A stretch of 52,928 bases of DNA from Microbacterium sp. (GCA_031177765.1 JAPSKH010000010.1:1-52928), one strand, 5' to 3'. Shown: positions 17,611 through 26,934, numbered from the stretch's first letter. The notes: a model not told the origin generated them from the sequence alone. Program-made: numbers and translations.

Positions 17611-18162
17611 GTGACTTCGACGCTTCGCCCTCTCGCCGCCGCTGCGGCATCCGCTGTCCTGCTCCTCACTCTCGCCGGCTGCGCCTCCGCAACGCCCACG
17701 CCGACGGCGACGGAGACCGGCGACGCGACCGCCTCGGTCTCGACCGACACCGCGTGCTCGGGCGACGAGGGCGTCACGATCGTCGTGGATGCCTCCGCCC
17801 TCGGGGACGACCCCGCCGAGGAGAAGTGCCTCATCACCGAAGAGCCGGTGATCGCCGCCGAGGCCCTGACGCTGGCGGGCATCGAGACCGAGGGCACCGA
17901 GGAGTACGGCGACCAGGTGGTGTGCCGTGTCGACGGCGTGCCCGCTGAGGACACGGCGCTGCCGGCCGAGGACGGCTCGGACTACTTCGAGACCTGCCAG
18001 GCGATGCCCGCCGCGTTCGCGTACTGGTCGCTGTGGGTCAAGCCCGCCGGCGGCGAGTGGGGCTACGCGCAGGAAGGCCTGTCGACGCTGGAGCTGCAGC
18101 CCGGCGACGCCGTCGAGCTCCTCTTCACCCTGAACGGCGAGCCCGCCGCACCGACCCCGTAA
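17611..18162 (+). CDS. DUF4430-domain lipoprotein, possible cobalamin-capture partner of the ECF transporter
   Basis: A 183-residue secreted lipoprotein. The signal peptide ends in the lipobox LAGC (Cys24), and a Thr-rich linker follows. The C-terminal part (AYWSLWVKPAGGEWGYAQEG, then LSTLELQPGDAVELLFTLNG) is the DUF4430 pattern, a fold related to the beta domain of transcobalamin and intrinsic factor. Four cysteines beyond the lipobox (in DTACSG, EKCLI, VVCRV, ETCQA) may form disulfides. It lies eight bases before the fused ECF transporter gene and is probably cotranscribed. Cobalamin binding is inferred from the domain and from nearby metH; it is not shown. Confidence 0.8.
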   Translation: MTSTLRPLAAAAASAVLLLTLAGCASATPTPTATETGDATASVSTDTACSGDEGVTIVVDASALGDDPAEEKCLITEEPVIAAEALTLAGIETEGTEEYGDQVVCRVDGVPAEDTALPAEDGSDYFETCQAMPAAFAYWSLWVKPAGGEWGYAQEGLSTLELQPGDAVELLFTLNGEPAAPTP

Positions 18163-18170
18163 CCGATGCC

Positions 18171-21146
18171 GTGACGTTCCGACCCGGGCCCCTGCGTGCC
18201 GCGGCGGCGCTCGCCGTCGGGTTCGTGGTGATCCGGGTCGTCTACCGGATGCTGTTCCACGGCGCCGACGGCGACGGACCGGTGCTGCTCGCGCTGCCGT
18301 CGCTGCGGCTGCCGGCGCCGTTCGCGCACGTGGTGATGTTCGGTCCGGTGACCGCGGACGGCCTGTGGGATGCCGCCGTGAGCGCACTGCCGATCGCCGT
18401 CGGCATCCTCGCGTTCGGTGTCGTCAACGCCGTCGTCGACGTCGCGCGCGTGTTCGCCCGGGCGTCCCGGCGTGGGCCGCTGCGGGGTCTCGCCCGTGCG
18501 CTGGCCATCGCCTGGGCGACCCTTCCGTCCCTCGCCGAGGCCGCGCGGGCGGTCGCGTTCGCGCAGCGGCTGCGAGGCGAGCGCCGCGGCGTGCGGATGC
18601 TCGTGCCGCTGCTGCAGCGGACCCTCGAGCGCGCGGGCGCCCTCGCCGCGGCGCTCGAGCTCCGGGGGTTCGCCGGCCGCGGCCTCGACGGCGCCTGCGA
18701 CGCGCCCGTCGAGGCGTTGACGGTCTCGCTGGGCTTCGGCGGCGGCGATCGAATCCCCGACGCGGGCGGGGCGGGCGCCGTGGGCCTGCGCGTCGACGAT
18801 CTCACGCTCTCCACCGGCTCCCTCACTCTCCTGTCCGGCCCCACCGGCTCGGGCAAGTCCACGCTGCTGCGGGCACTGGCCGGCCTGCACACCCACGTCG
18901 ACGGCGGCTGGCTCACGGGGAATCCGCGTGTCGTCGGTCACGATCGCCGCGCGGTGCCGCCGAGGGACCTCGCGCAGCGGGTCGGGGTCGTGCTGCAGCA
19001 TCCGCGGGAGGCGTTCGTCACGGATCGGGTGCGAGACGAGATCGGACTCGCACTCGAGCTGCGCGGCGTCGCCCCGATGATCACGACCGCGCGCGTCGCG
19101 GAGGTCGCCGGCCGCGTCGGCGTGACGGCGCTGCTCGACCGGTCGATGCGCGGGCTGTCGGCCGGTGAGGCGACGCTCGTCGCGATCGCCGCCGCCATCG
19201 TGGAGCATCCCATCCTGCTGCTCGTCGACGAGCCGCTGACCGACCTCGACGGGGCGGCTCGCGGGCGCGTGGTCGACGTGCTGCATCGGCTGGCGCACGA
19301 GGCGGGCGTGTGCGTCGTCGTCGCCGAGCACCGCGTGGAGGCCCTGACGAGCGTCGCCGACCGGGCGTTCCGGATCGACGGCGGGACGGTCGTCGAGGGG
19401 CTCCCCCGTGCCGGATCGGACCGCGACGGGCCGGCCCGAGGTCTGGCCCCGCCCCGGACGGACGATGCGCGCGCCGTGGGCGATGCGGTGCTGCGTGCCC
19501 GGGCCGTCACGGTGCGCCACCGCGACCTCGTCGCCGTCGCGGCGGCCGAGCTCGACCTTCTCCCCGGCGAGGTGGTCGCGCTCGTCGGACCCAACGGCGC
19601 CGGCAAGTCGAGTCTGCTCGCCGCGCTCGCCCTGCCGCCGCGCGGAAGCGACGTGGTCGCCGGCGGACGTGTCGCCCTCGTCCCGGATGCCTCGGACGAC
19701 CTGTTCGTGCACGACTCCGTCGCAGCCGAATGCGAGCGGGCCGACCGGCGCGCGGCGCGGACCGCACGCCGGCGTGCGCGCGTGAATGCGGAGATGACCG
19801 GGAACGAGGACGAGATCGCGGGATCCGCTCCTCGATCCGGCGGATCTCCTCGATTCCTCCCGCTCGCCCCGGCGCCAGCGGGCACCACGGCGGCGCTCCT
19901 CGCCGCCTTCCTCGGCCTCGAGCCCGAGAGCCCGGAGTTCCGGATGCGACTGGCGCGGCATCCGCGGGACCTCTCGGTCGGCGAGCGCCGGTGCCTCGCG
20001 CTCGCGATCCAGCTCGCGACGCGGCCGCGCGTCCTCCTCGTGGACGAGCCGACGCGGGGGCTCGACCCGGCGGCGCGCGCCATGGTGTGCGCGGCGCTGG
20101 TGGGACTGGCGGCGCAGGGCGCGGCCGTGCTGATCGCGTCGCACGAGCCCGAGGTGGCCGCCCTCGCGGACCGGGTTCTGACGATGGACGCCGGCGTGCT
20201 CGCCGCCGCGCCGGCATCCCGACCGGATGCCTCGCTCCCTGCTCCCGCGACGGCGCAGGTCGCGGCTCCGCCTCGATCCCGGATTCCGGCGCCCCACCGC
20301 CGGGACGAGCCCTCGTCGCGCCCGGCCGGTCCAGCTCACCCTGCGGCGGCCGCGGCCGCGCGGCGAATGCCCCTCATCGCGCTGCTCGCCGCGAATGCGG
20401 TGGCGTTGGCCTCCTTCTGCTGGCCCCTCGTCGCCGCCGCGCTCCCCCAGCAGGCGCACGCGGCCGTCCCGATCGCCGCTCTCGCCCTCGCACCGCTCGC
20501 CGCGCTCGTCGTCGTCGCGACGCTGGACGGCACCGTCCGTTCGGCCCACATGCTGGCGCTGCTGGGAACCCTCGCCGCGATCGGCGCGGCCGTCCGCATC
20601 GCGGGCACCGGCGCGGGCGGCGTCGAGGCCGTGTTCATCCTGCTGATCCTCGCCGGCCGCGCCTTCGGGGCGAGGTTCGGGATGCTGCTGGGGCTTGCCA
20701 CGATCGTCCTGTCGACGGCCGTGACCGGCAGCTTCGGCCCCTGGACGCCGTTCCAGATGTTCGCGTGCGGGTGGGTCGGTGCGATGGCGGGGCTGCTTCC
20801 CCGCCGGGTGGAGCGCCGTGCCGAGATCGCGATGCTCTGCGGGTACGGCGTCGCCGCCTCCTATGTCTTCGGGCTGCTGATGAATCTGTGGTTCTGGCCG
20901 TTCGCGGTCGGCTACGGCACCGGCATCTCGTACGAGCCGGGCGGACCGCTGGCGGAGAACCTCGCGGGCTTCCTGCTGTATTCGCTCGTCACCTCGACCG
21001 CCGGCTGGGACACCCTTCGCGCCATCACGACGGTGCTCGGCATCCTGCTCGTCGGGCGTCCCGTCCTCGCGGCGCTGCGTCGCACCAAGCCCCTCACCCC
21101 TGCCGCCCGGCCACTTCCGAGCCGCGTGCCCGCTCCGACGCCCTGA
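18171..21146 (+). CDS. Single-chain ECF-type vitamin ABC importer (T-A-A-S fusion)
   Basis: A 991-residue protein joining all four ECF components. Residues 1-185 form a shortened EcfT-like membrane domain with two Arg-Gly coupling motifs (RLRGERRG, ELRGFAGRG). ATPase 1 (about 205-410) has Walker A GPTGSGKST at 223-231, LSAGE at 329, Walker B LLLVDEP and switch AEH. ATPase 2 (about 440-680) has GPNGAGKSS at 473-481, LSVGE at 601, VLLVDEP and ASHE. After an Ala/Pro linker, residues 733-970 form a six-helix S component (AFGARFGMLLGLATIVLSTAVTG). The GTG start at 18171 is set by the lipoprotein stop eight bases upstream. Cobalamin is the likeliest substrate (inference); another vitamin is possible. 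Confidence 0.82.
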   Translation: MTFRPGPLRAAAALAVGFVVIRVVYRMLFHGADGDGPVLLALPSLRLPAPFAHVVMFGPVTADGLWDAAVSALPIAVGILAFGVVNAVVDVARVFARASRRGPLRGLARALAIAWATLPSLAEAARAVAFAQRLRGERRGVRMLVPLLQRTLERAGALAAALELRGFAGRGLDGACDAPVEALTVSLGFGGGDRIPDAGGAGAVGLRVDDLTLSTGSLTLLSGPTGSGKSTLLRALAGLHTHVDGGWLTGNPRVVGHDRRAVPPRDLAQRVGVVLQHPREAFVTDRVRDEIGLALELRGVAPMITTARVAEVAGRVGVTALLDRSMRGLSAGEATLVAIAAAIVEHPILLLVDEPLTDLDGAARGRVVDVLHRLAHEAGVCVVVAEHRVEALTSVADRAFRIDGGTVVEGLPRAGSDRDGPARGLAPPRTDDARAVGDAVLRARAVTVRHRDLVAVAAAELDLLPGEVVALVGPNGAGKSSLLAALALPPRGSDVVAGGRVALVPDASDDLFVHDSVAAECERADRRAARTARRRARVNAEMTGNEDEIAGSAPRSGGSPRFLPLAPAPAGTTAALLAAFLGLEPESPEFRMRLARHPRDLSVGERRCLALAIQLATRPRVLLVDEPTRGLDPAARAMVCAALVGLAAQGAAVLIASHEPEVAALADRVLTMDAGVLAAAPASRPDASLPAPATAQVAAPPRSRIPAPHRRDEPSSRPAGPAHPAAAAAARRMPLIALLAANAVALASFCWPLVAAALPQQAHAAVPIAALALAPLAALVVVATLDGTVRSAHMLALLGTLAAIGAAVRIAGTGAGGVEAVFILLILAGRAFGARFGMLLGLATIVLSTAVTGSFGPWTPFQMFACGWVGAMAGLLPRRVERRAEIAMLCGYGVAASYVFGLLMNLWFWPFAVGYGTGISYEPGGPLAENLAGFLLYSLVTSTAGWDTLRAITTVLGILLVGRPVLAALRRTKPLTPAARPLPSRVPAPTP

Positions 21147-21206
21147 CCCCGGGATGCCGCGGCACGTGCCGCGGCCACCGCCCGGCGCCGTGGCATCCTG
21201 TCCCGT

Positions 21207-21258
21207 CCACAGGAGAACCGCACCTCGACAGGACGTCGCCCCGCCGAACCTCCTGTGG
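21207..21258. repeat. Structured intergenic repeat, copy B
   Basis: Arms CCACAGGA and TCCTGTGG enclose exactly 36 bases with the core ACAGGACGTCG, followed by AGGACG, between the convergent ECF and metH genes. Compared with copy A, one arm base has changed G to A and its partner C to T. Confidence 0.6.
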
Positions 21259-21287
21259 AGGACGACTTCGCCTGTGCCGGCCGTGCC

Positions 21288-24200
21288 TCAGACGGAGAAG
21301 TACTTCGCCTCGGGGTGATGGAAGACGAACGCGTCCGTGGACTGCTCGGGGTGCAGCTGCAGCTCCTCGCTGAGCTCGACCCCCATGCGCTCGGGGCGCA
21401 GCAGCTCGACGACCTTGCGGCGGTCCTCCATGTCGGGGCACGCCGGGTAGCCGAGCGAGAACCGGGCACCGCGGTACTCGAGCTTGAACAGGCCCGCCGT
21501 GTCGGTGGGGTCCTCATCCGAGAAGCCGAGCTCCGCGCGCACGCGCGCGTGCCAGTACTCCGCGAGCGCCTCGGTGAGCTGCATGACCAGCCCGTTGAGC
21601 TCGTAGTAGTCGCGGTACCGGTCTTCGGCGAAGAGCTTCGCCGTCACCGTGTCGATGCGTGCGCCGGCGGTGACGAGCTGCACGGGAAGCACGTCGACCT
21701 GCCCGGACCCGCGTGACCGCACGAAGTCGGCGAGGCACAGGTGCCGGTCGCGACGCTGGCGGGGGAAGTGGAACCGCAGTCGGTCGGCGCCGATCGCCCC
21801 GTCCGAGCCGCCGTCGGGCGCGAGCAGCCCCGGGGCTCCCAGCACGCCCGCCGGGTCGTCGCCGTGGTGCAGCACGACCACGTCATCGCCCTCGGACACC
21901 ACCGGGAAGTAGCCGTACGCGACCGAGGCGTCCAGCATCCCCTCGGCGAGGATGCGGTCCAGCCAGTACCGCAGCCGCGGTCGTCCCTCGGTCTGCACGA
22001 GCACCTCGTACGACAGGCCGTCCGCGCCGCGCCCCGGCTTGAGGCCCCACTGCCCCATGAACGTCGCGCGCTCGTCGAGGAAGGCGGCGTAGTCCTGCAG
22101 CGCGATCCCCCGGACGATGCGGGTCCCCCAGAACGGCGGCGCGGGAACGGGATTGTCGGATGCCACGTCCGAGCGGGCCGGCATGGCTTCGGGCTCCGTG
22201 AGCGTGAGCCGCGAACCCGCGGCGTGGCGGCGCTTCTTCAGTGCCGGGAGCCCCACCGACGCGGGATCGGCGCCGCGCGCGATCTTCACGAGGGGCTCCA
22301 TGAGCGCCAGCCCCTCGAAGGCGTCGCGGGCGTAGCGCACCTCCCCCTCGAAGAGTCCGGCGAGGTCGTCCTCGACGTAGGCGCGGGTGAGCGCCGCGCC
22401 GCCGAGGATGATCGGCCAGCGCTTGGCGAGGCCCCTTGACTGCAGCTCCTCGAGGTTCTCCTTCATGACGACCGTGGACTTCACCAGCAGGCCCGACATG
22501 CCGATCACGTCGGCGTCGTGCTCCTCCGCGGCGGCGATGATGTCGGCGATCGGCTGCTTGATCCCGAGGTTGATCACCTCGTAGCCGTTGTTGGTCAGGA
22601 TGATGTCGACGAGGTTCTTGCCGATGTCGTGCACGTCACCGCGCACGGTCGCCAGGACGATGCGGCCCCGGCCGGAGGCATCCGCCCGCTCCATGTGGGG
22701 CTCGAGGAGGGCCACCGCCGTCTTCATGACCTCGGCCGACTGCAGCACGAAGGGCAGCTGCATCTCACCGGCGCCGAAACGCTCGCCGACGATCTTCATG
22801 CCCTCGAGCAGGTGATCGTTGATGATCTGCAGCGGCGTGAGCCCGCCCTCGCGGGCGAGGTCCAGGTCGGCTTCGAGCCCCTTGCCCTCGCCGTCGATGA
22901 TGCGCCGCTCGAGGCGCTCGCCGACCGGCAGCGCCGCGAGCTCGGCGGCGCGCTGATCGCGCAGGGCGGCGGTGTCGACGCCGGCGAAGAGGTCGAGCAT
23001 GCGGGCCAGCGGGTCGTAGGTGACGTTGCCGTCGGCGTCGTACTCGCGGCGGTCCCATACCAGGTCGAGCGCGACCTGGCGCTGCTCGTCCGACAGCGAC
23101 GCCAGCGGCACGATCTTGGCGGCGTCGACGATCGCCGAAGTCAGCCCTGCCTGGACGGCCTCATGCAGGAACGCCGAGTTGAGCACGCTCCGGGCGGCGG
23201 GGTTGAGCCCGAACGACACGTTGGACACCCCGAGGGTGGTCTGGATGCCGGGGTACTTCTGGGTGATCCGGCGGATCGCCTCGATCGTCTCGATCGCGTC
23301 GCGGCGCGTCTCCTCCTGTCCCGTGGCGATCGGGAACGTCAGGCAGTCGACGATGATGTCGGTCACCCGCATCCCCCACGCGCCGGTCAGCTCGTCCACG
23401 AGCCGGGAGGCGATCCGCATCTTGTCGTCGGCGGTGCGAGCCTGGCCCTGCTCGTCGATCGTCAGGGCGATCACCGCGGTGCCGTGCTCCTTGACGAGCG
23501 GCATGATGCGGCCGAACCGCGAGGCCGGGCCGTCGCCGTCCTCGTAGTTGACGGAGTTGACGACCGGGCGGCCGCCGATGAGCTCGAGTCCCGCCCGGAT
23601 CACCCCCGGCTCGGTGGAGTCCACCACGAGCGGCAGCGTGGAGGCCGAGGCGAACCGCGACACCACCTCACGGATGTCGGCGACGCCGTCGCGCCCGACG
23701 TAGTCCACGCAGACGTCGAGCAGGTGCGCGCCGACCCGGATCTGGTTGCGCGCGATCTCGACGCAGTCGTCCCACCGCCCCTCGAGCATCGCCTCGCGGA
23801 ACGCCTTGGAGCCGTTGGCGTTGGTCCGCTCGCCGATGGCGAGGTACGAGGCATCCTGCGCGAAGGAGACGTGCTGGTACAGCGACGCCACGCCGGGATC
23901 GAGCGCCGGTCGCCGCTCCCCCGCCGCCCGCAGCGGCCGCAGCCGCTCGACGACGGCGGCCAGGTGCTCGGGGGTCGTGCCGCAGCATCCGCCCACGAGG
24001 CCCAGGCCGAACTCGCGCACGAACTGCTCGTGCGCGGTCGCCAGCTCGGACGGCGACAGCGGATAGTGCGCGCCGTCGGCGGTCAGCACCGGGAGCCCGG
24101 CGTTGGGCATGCACGCGATGGGCACGGTCGCGTGCCGGGAGAGGTGACGCAGGTGCTCGCTCATCTCCGTCGGACCCGTGGCGCAGTTCAGGCCGATCGC

Positions 24201-24920
24201 GTCGACGCCGAGCGGCTCGATCGCCGTCAGGGCGGCGCCGATCTCGCTGCCCATCAGCATCGTGCCGGTGGTCTCGACCGTGACCTCGACGAAGATCGGC
24301 AGCCGGATGCCGCGGCTCACGATCGCCTGCCTGCAGCCGTTGATGGCCGCCTTGGTCTGCAGGAGGTCCTGCGAGGTCTCCACGAGGAACGCGTCGGCCC
24401 CGCCGTCGATGAGGCCTTCGGCCTGCAGGGCGAACGTCTGCTTCAGGTGGTCGTACGTCGTGTGACCGAGGCTGGGGAGCTTCGTGCCCGGTCCCATGGA
24501 GCCGAGCACCCACCGCTCACGGCCGTCCGCGGCCTCAGCCGCTTCGGCGCGTTCGCGCGCGATGCGGGCGCCGGCGGCCGCCAGTTCGGCGATGCGGTCG
24601 TCGATGCCGTAGTCGCCGAGGTTGGACCAGTTCGCCCCGAAGGTGTTGGTCTCGACGGCGTCGACGCCCACCGCGAGGTAGGCGTCGTGGATCGCCGCGA
24701 TGACGTCGGGCCTCGTGATGTTGAGGATCTCGTTGCAGCCCTCGAGCCCCTGGAAGTCCGTCTCGATCGACAGGTCGTGACGCTGCAGCATCGTGCCCAT
24801 GGCGCCATCGGCGATGACGACACGGCGCTGCACGGCATCCCGCAGCCGCTCCGAGCGATCCGGGCGCGGGACGCCCTCGATGTCGAGCGCGAAGCGGGGA
24901 GCGGTGGAGGCGGCGGTCAC
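21288..24920 (-). CDS. metH: Cobalamin-dependent methionine synthase
   Basis: Methylates homocysteine with 5-methyltetrahydrofolate through methylcobalamin. The 1210 residues contain all four modules. The homocysteine domain has zinc ligands C246, C312 and C313 (GLNCATGP, GGCCGTTPEHL). The folate domain begins near IGERTNANGSKAFREAM. The B12 domain has the axial His764 in DVHDIGKN. The reactivation domain shows GYPACPDMEDRRKVVELL and ends in FHHPEAKYFSV. The GTG start lies six bases after TAAAAT (leaderless). I looked for a cobalamin riboswitch upstream and saw none. It converges on the ECF importer. Confidence 0.96.
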   Translation of the reverse strand: MTAASTAPRFALDIEGVPRPDRSERLRDAVQRRVVIADGAMGTMLQRHDLSIETDFQGLEGCNEILNITRPDVIAAIHDAYLAVGVDAVETNTFGANWSNLGDYGIDDRIAELAAAGARIARERAEAAEAADGRERWVLGSMGPGTKLPSLGHTTYDHLKQTFALQAEGLIDGGADAFLVETSQDLLQTKAAINGCRQAIVSRGIRLPIFVEVTVETTGTMLMGSEIGAALTAIEPLGVDAIGLNCATGPTEMSEHLRHLSRHATVPIACMPNAGLPVLTADGAHYPLSPSELATAHEQFVREFGLGLVGGCCGTTPEHLAAVVERLRPLRAAGERRPALDPGVASLYQHVSFAQDASYLAIGERTNANGSKAFREAMLEGRWDDCVEIARNQIRVGAHLLDVCVDYVGRDGVADIREVVSRFASASTLPLVVDSTEPGVIRAGLELIGGRPVVNSVNYEDGDGPASRFGRIMPLVKEHGTAVIALTIDEQGQARTADDKMRIASRLVDELTGAWGMRVTDIIVDCLTFPIATGQEETRRDAIETIEAIRRITQKYPGIQTTLGVSNVSFGLNPAARSVLNSAFLHEAVQAGLTSAIVDAAKIVPLASLSDEQRQVALDLVWDRREYDADGNVTYDPLARMLDLFAGVDTAALRDQRAAELAALPVGERLERRIIDGEGKGLEADLDLAREGGLTPLQIINDHLLEGMKIVGERFGAGEMQLPFVLQSAEVMKTAVALLEPHMERADASGRGRIVLATVRGDVHDIGKNLVDIILTNNGYEVINLGIKQPIADIIAAAEEHDADVIGMSGLLVKSTVVMKENLEELQSRGLAKRWPIILGGAALTRAYVEDDLAGLFEGEVRYARDAFEGLALMEPLVKIARGADPASVGLPALKKRRHAAGSRLTLTEPEAMPARSDVASDNPVPAPPFWGTRIVRGIALQDYAAFLDERATFMGQWGLKPGRGADGLSYEVLVQTEGRPRLRYWLDRILAEGMLDASVAYGYFPVVSEGDDVVVLHHGDDPAGVLGAPGLLAPDGGSDGAIGADRLRFHFPRQRRDRHLCLADFVRSRGSGQVDVLPVQLVTAGARIDTVTAKLFAEDRYRDYYELNGLVMQLTEALAEYWHARVRAELGFSDEDPTDTAGLFKLEYRGARFSLGYPACPDMEDRRKVVELLRPERMGVELSEELQLHPEQSTDAFVFHHPEAKYFSV

Positions 24921-24926
24921 TCGGCG

Positions 24927-24932
24927 ATTTTA
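24927..24932 (-). promoter_or_regulatory. -10 hexamer of metH (leaderless)
   Basis: TAAAAT on the minus strand, six bases before the GTG start. Confidence 0.65.
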
Positions 24933-25010
24933 GTCGCGCAGGCCCTGCCCGGCCGCTCGCGTGACGGTCTGCGTCGGCGCCGCTCGAGGCATCCCGTGGT
25001 CGGTCGCCCC

Positions 25011-25086
25011 TCCGCGAGACAGCATCCGAGCGCCGAGACAGCGTCCGCGTTCACGCAGTCTCGGCGTCCCGATGCTGTCTCGCGGA
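25011..25086. repeat. 76-base nested inverted repeat
   Basis: The outer arms TCCGCGAGACAGCATC (25011-25026) and their exact complement (25071-25086) pair over 16 bp. Inner arms CGCCGAGAC (25031-25039) and GTCTCGGCG (25058-25066) pair over 9 bp, then GCGT/ACGC over 4 bp. GAGACAGCATCC and GAGACAGCGTCC form a direct repeat inside the left half. It lies after the stop of the LLM oxidoreductase and before metH; there is no T tract, so terminator or mobile repeat are both possible. Confidence 0.7.
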
Positions 25087-25113
25087 AACGACACCGGGAC
25101 GGGACGCGACGGG

Positions 25114-25914
25114 TCAGGCGTTCTTGGCGTCGCGCCAGCGCAGCCAGGAGCGCACGAGGTCGTAGTCCCAGTCCGGCCCGTGGAACGCCAGCGTGAACAG
25201 GCGCACGCCGGCGTCGTAGAGCTCGTCGGCGAAGTCCTCGCCCTTCTGGTGGAGCTCGTTGGAGATCACCAGGTCGGACGTGTCGCGCTGCTCGCGCTCG
25301 GCCCAGCGCTCGATGACGTCGAGCTTGTGCGCCAGTTCGTCCGGCCGGACGAAGCTGTGCCAGATGTCGGCGTGACGCGCCACGAGGCGCAGCGTCTTCT
25401 GCTCGCCCTTGCCGCCGATCATCACCGGGATGTCGCGGGTCGGCGCGGGATTGAGCTTCGCCCACCGCGCCTCGATGCGCTCGAGCCCCACGGCGAGGTC
25501 GTCCAGCCGCGAGCCGGCGGTGCCGAACTCGTAGCCGTACTCGGCGTAGTCGCGGGCGAACCAGCCGGCGCCGGTGGCGAAGATGAAGCGGCCGGGACCG
25601 CCGCCCTTCGCAGAGATGTGGTCCACGGTGCGCGCCATGTCAGCCTGCAGGTCGGGGTTGCGGTAGCTGTTGCAGTTCACGAGCGCTCCGAACTCGACCC
25701 GCTCGGTCTGCTCGGCCCACGCGGCGAGCATCGTCCAGGACTCGAAGTGCATCCCTTCGGGATCGCCTGAGAGCGGGAAGAAGTGGTCCCAGTTGAACAG
25801 GATGTCCACTCCCATCTCCTCGAGGCGGCGCACCGCGTCGCGGAAGGCCGGGTACGGAGCGTGCTGGGGCTGCAGCTGCACGCCGAGGCGGACGGGGGTA
25901 TCCAGAAGAGGCAT
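25114..25914 (-). CDS. LLM-class F420-dependent oxidoreductase
   Basis: A 266-residue luciferase-like TIM-barrel protein: LGVQLQPQHAPYPAFRDAVRRLEEMGVDILFNWDHFFPL, then FGALVNCNSYRNPDLQADMARTVDHISAKGG and FATGAGWFARDYAEYGYEFG. The mid-region DIPVMIGGKGEQKTLRLVARHADIWH is typical of F420-dependent members. The substrate is unknown. The frame is open far upstream, but it would run through the neighbouring gene; ATG 25914 begins the family similarity and has TAGGCT seven bases upstream. Confidence 0.85.
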   Translation of the reverse strand: MPLLDTPVRLGVQLQPQHAPYPAFRDAVRRLEEMGVDILFNWDHFFPLSGDPEGMHFESWTMLAAWAEQTERVEFGALVNCNSYRNPDLQADMARTVDHISAKGGGPGRFIFATGAGWFARDYAEYGYEFGTAGSRLDDLAVGLERIEARWAKLNPAPTRDIPVMIGGKGEQKTLRLVARHADIWHSFVRPDELAHKLDVIERWAEREQRDTSDLVISNELHQKGEDFADELYDAGVRLFTLAFHGPDWDYDLVRSWLRWRDAKNA

Positions 25915-25921
25915 GGGTTTC

Positions 25922-25927
25922 AGCCTA
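25922..25927 (-). promoter_or_regulatory. -10 hexamer of the LLM oxidoreductase gene
   Basis: TAGGCT on the minus strand, seven bases before the ATG; near-leaderless. Confidence 0.5.
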
Positions 25928-25967
25928 AGCGGGCGGATGCCGTCGCCTCCGGCACCCGCCCACTGCG

Positions 25968-26933
25968 TCAGCGCGCGCGCCGCGCCTTCACGAAGGCGTC
26001 GACCGCGTCCCATGCCGCGACGGCCACGATGCCGAAGCCGGTCAGCGTCAGCACGACGCCACGGACCGTCTCCACGCTGCCGGCGGCGATCACCGCGTCG
26101 AAGAAACCGGGATTCACCAGCTGCTCGTTCATCAGCAGCCACACCGCCGGCAGCGCGATCGCGAGGTTGAGGCACAGGTTCACCGTCGCCGAGCCGATGT
26201 CCCAGCGGCCCTTGGCGTAGACCGAGATGGCGAGCAGCGCCTCGAGCACCATGAGCACGAACAGCGCGCCGATCCACCAGGGCCAGAGCGACGGCGCGAG
26301 GAACGGCATCCGCTCTCCCGTCTCGGCCACCAGGACGAAGCCGACGAACCGGTCCCAGAGGATCGCCCCCGCGGCGACGGCGAGGAAGACCAGGGACGCG
26401 ACCAGGTCGGTCAGTCCGGCGCCGCGATCCCGCGGCTCCGGCAGGCTCTCGGGCGTCCAGTCGCCGACGAATCCGACGTCGCTGCCTTTCGCCGTGCGCT
26501 CGACGATGAAGAACACGAGCGTGGTCCAGAACCCGATGTGGACGACGACGCCGAGAACCACCGAGACGACGGAGGCGATGATCTCGCCGAAATCAGCGCC
26601 GGCGAGGGTCTGTCCGAGCGCGACGCCGAACGCCGCGCACGCCGGGACGATCGCCCACAGCAGCTTCGTCAGGCGCCACCACGCGAGGTAGTAGCGCGGG
26701 CCGATGAGGTGCAGCGGCCGGTCGGTGTAATCCGCGGCCAGCTTCTCGGGGTCGCCGAGGTCGATGAGGACCGCGCGCTCGGCGGCAGCCCGATCCTGGC
26801 CGTCGGCCACGCGGGCCTCGACCTGGTCGTCGATCGAGGCGCGCAGCTCGGCGGCCAGGTCGGCGCGCTGTCGCTCGGGCACCGTGCGCATCGCGGCGTC
26901 GACGTACCGTTCGGTGAGGGTTGTGGTGGTCAT
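25968..26933 (-). CDS. Membrane protein with N-terminal permease-prefix (HAAS-type) domain
   Basis: A 321-residue protein. Residues 1-80 are soluble and helical (ERYVDAAMRTVPERQRADLAAELRASIDDQV, then AVLIDLGDPEKLAADY), the HAAS/permease-prefix signature that partners PadR regulators. About six membrane helices follow. The ATG is one base after the padR stop and has the strong ribosome site GGAGGA; upstream in-frame residues overlap padR and are discarded. Function unknown. PadR-HAAS pairs usually respond to envelope stress or antimicrobials, which here is inference. Confidence 0.8.
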   Translation of the reverse strand: MTTTTLTERYVDAAMRTVPERQRADLAAELRASIDDQVEARVADGQDRAAAERAVLIDLGDPEKLAADYTDRPLHLIGPRYYLAWWRLTKLLWAIVPACAAFGVALGQTLAGADFGEIIASVVSVVLGVVVHIGFWTTLVFFIVERTAKGSDVGFVGDWTPESLPEPRDRGAGLTDLVASLVFLAVAAGAILWDRFVGFVLVAETGERMPFLAPSLWPWWIGALFVLMVLEALLAISVYAKGRWDIGSATVNLCLNLAIALPAVWLLMNEQLVNPGFFDAVIAAGSVETVRGVVLTLTGFGIVAVAAWDAVDAFVKARRAR

Positions 26934-26934
26934 A

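Noticed and set aside
18063..20549. A long minus-strand open frame over the ECF gene
   Set aside because: Same artefact: composition is Arg/Gly/His-rich with no recognisable motif, while the plus strand has full ABC motifs.
24921..25113. Cobalamin riboswitch upstream of metH
   Set aside because: No B12-box-like sequence was found on the minus strand, and the -10 six bases before the start leaves no leader. The gap before the lipoprotein gene was checked too, with the same result.
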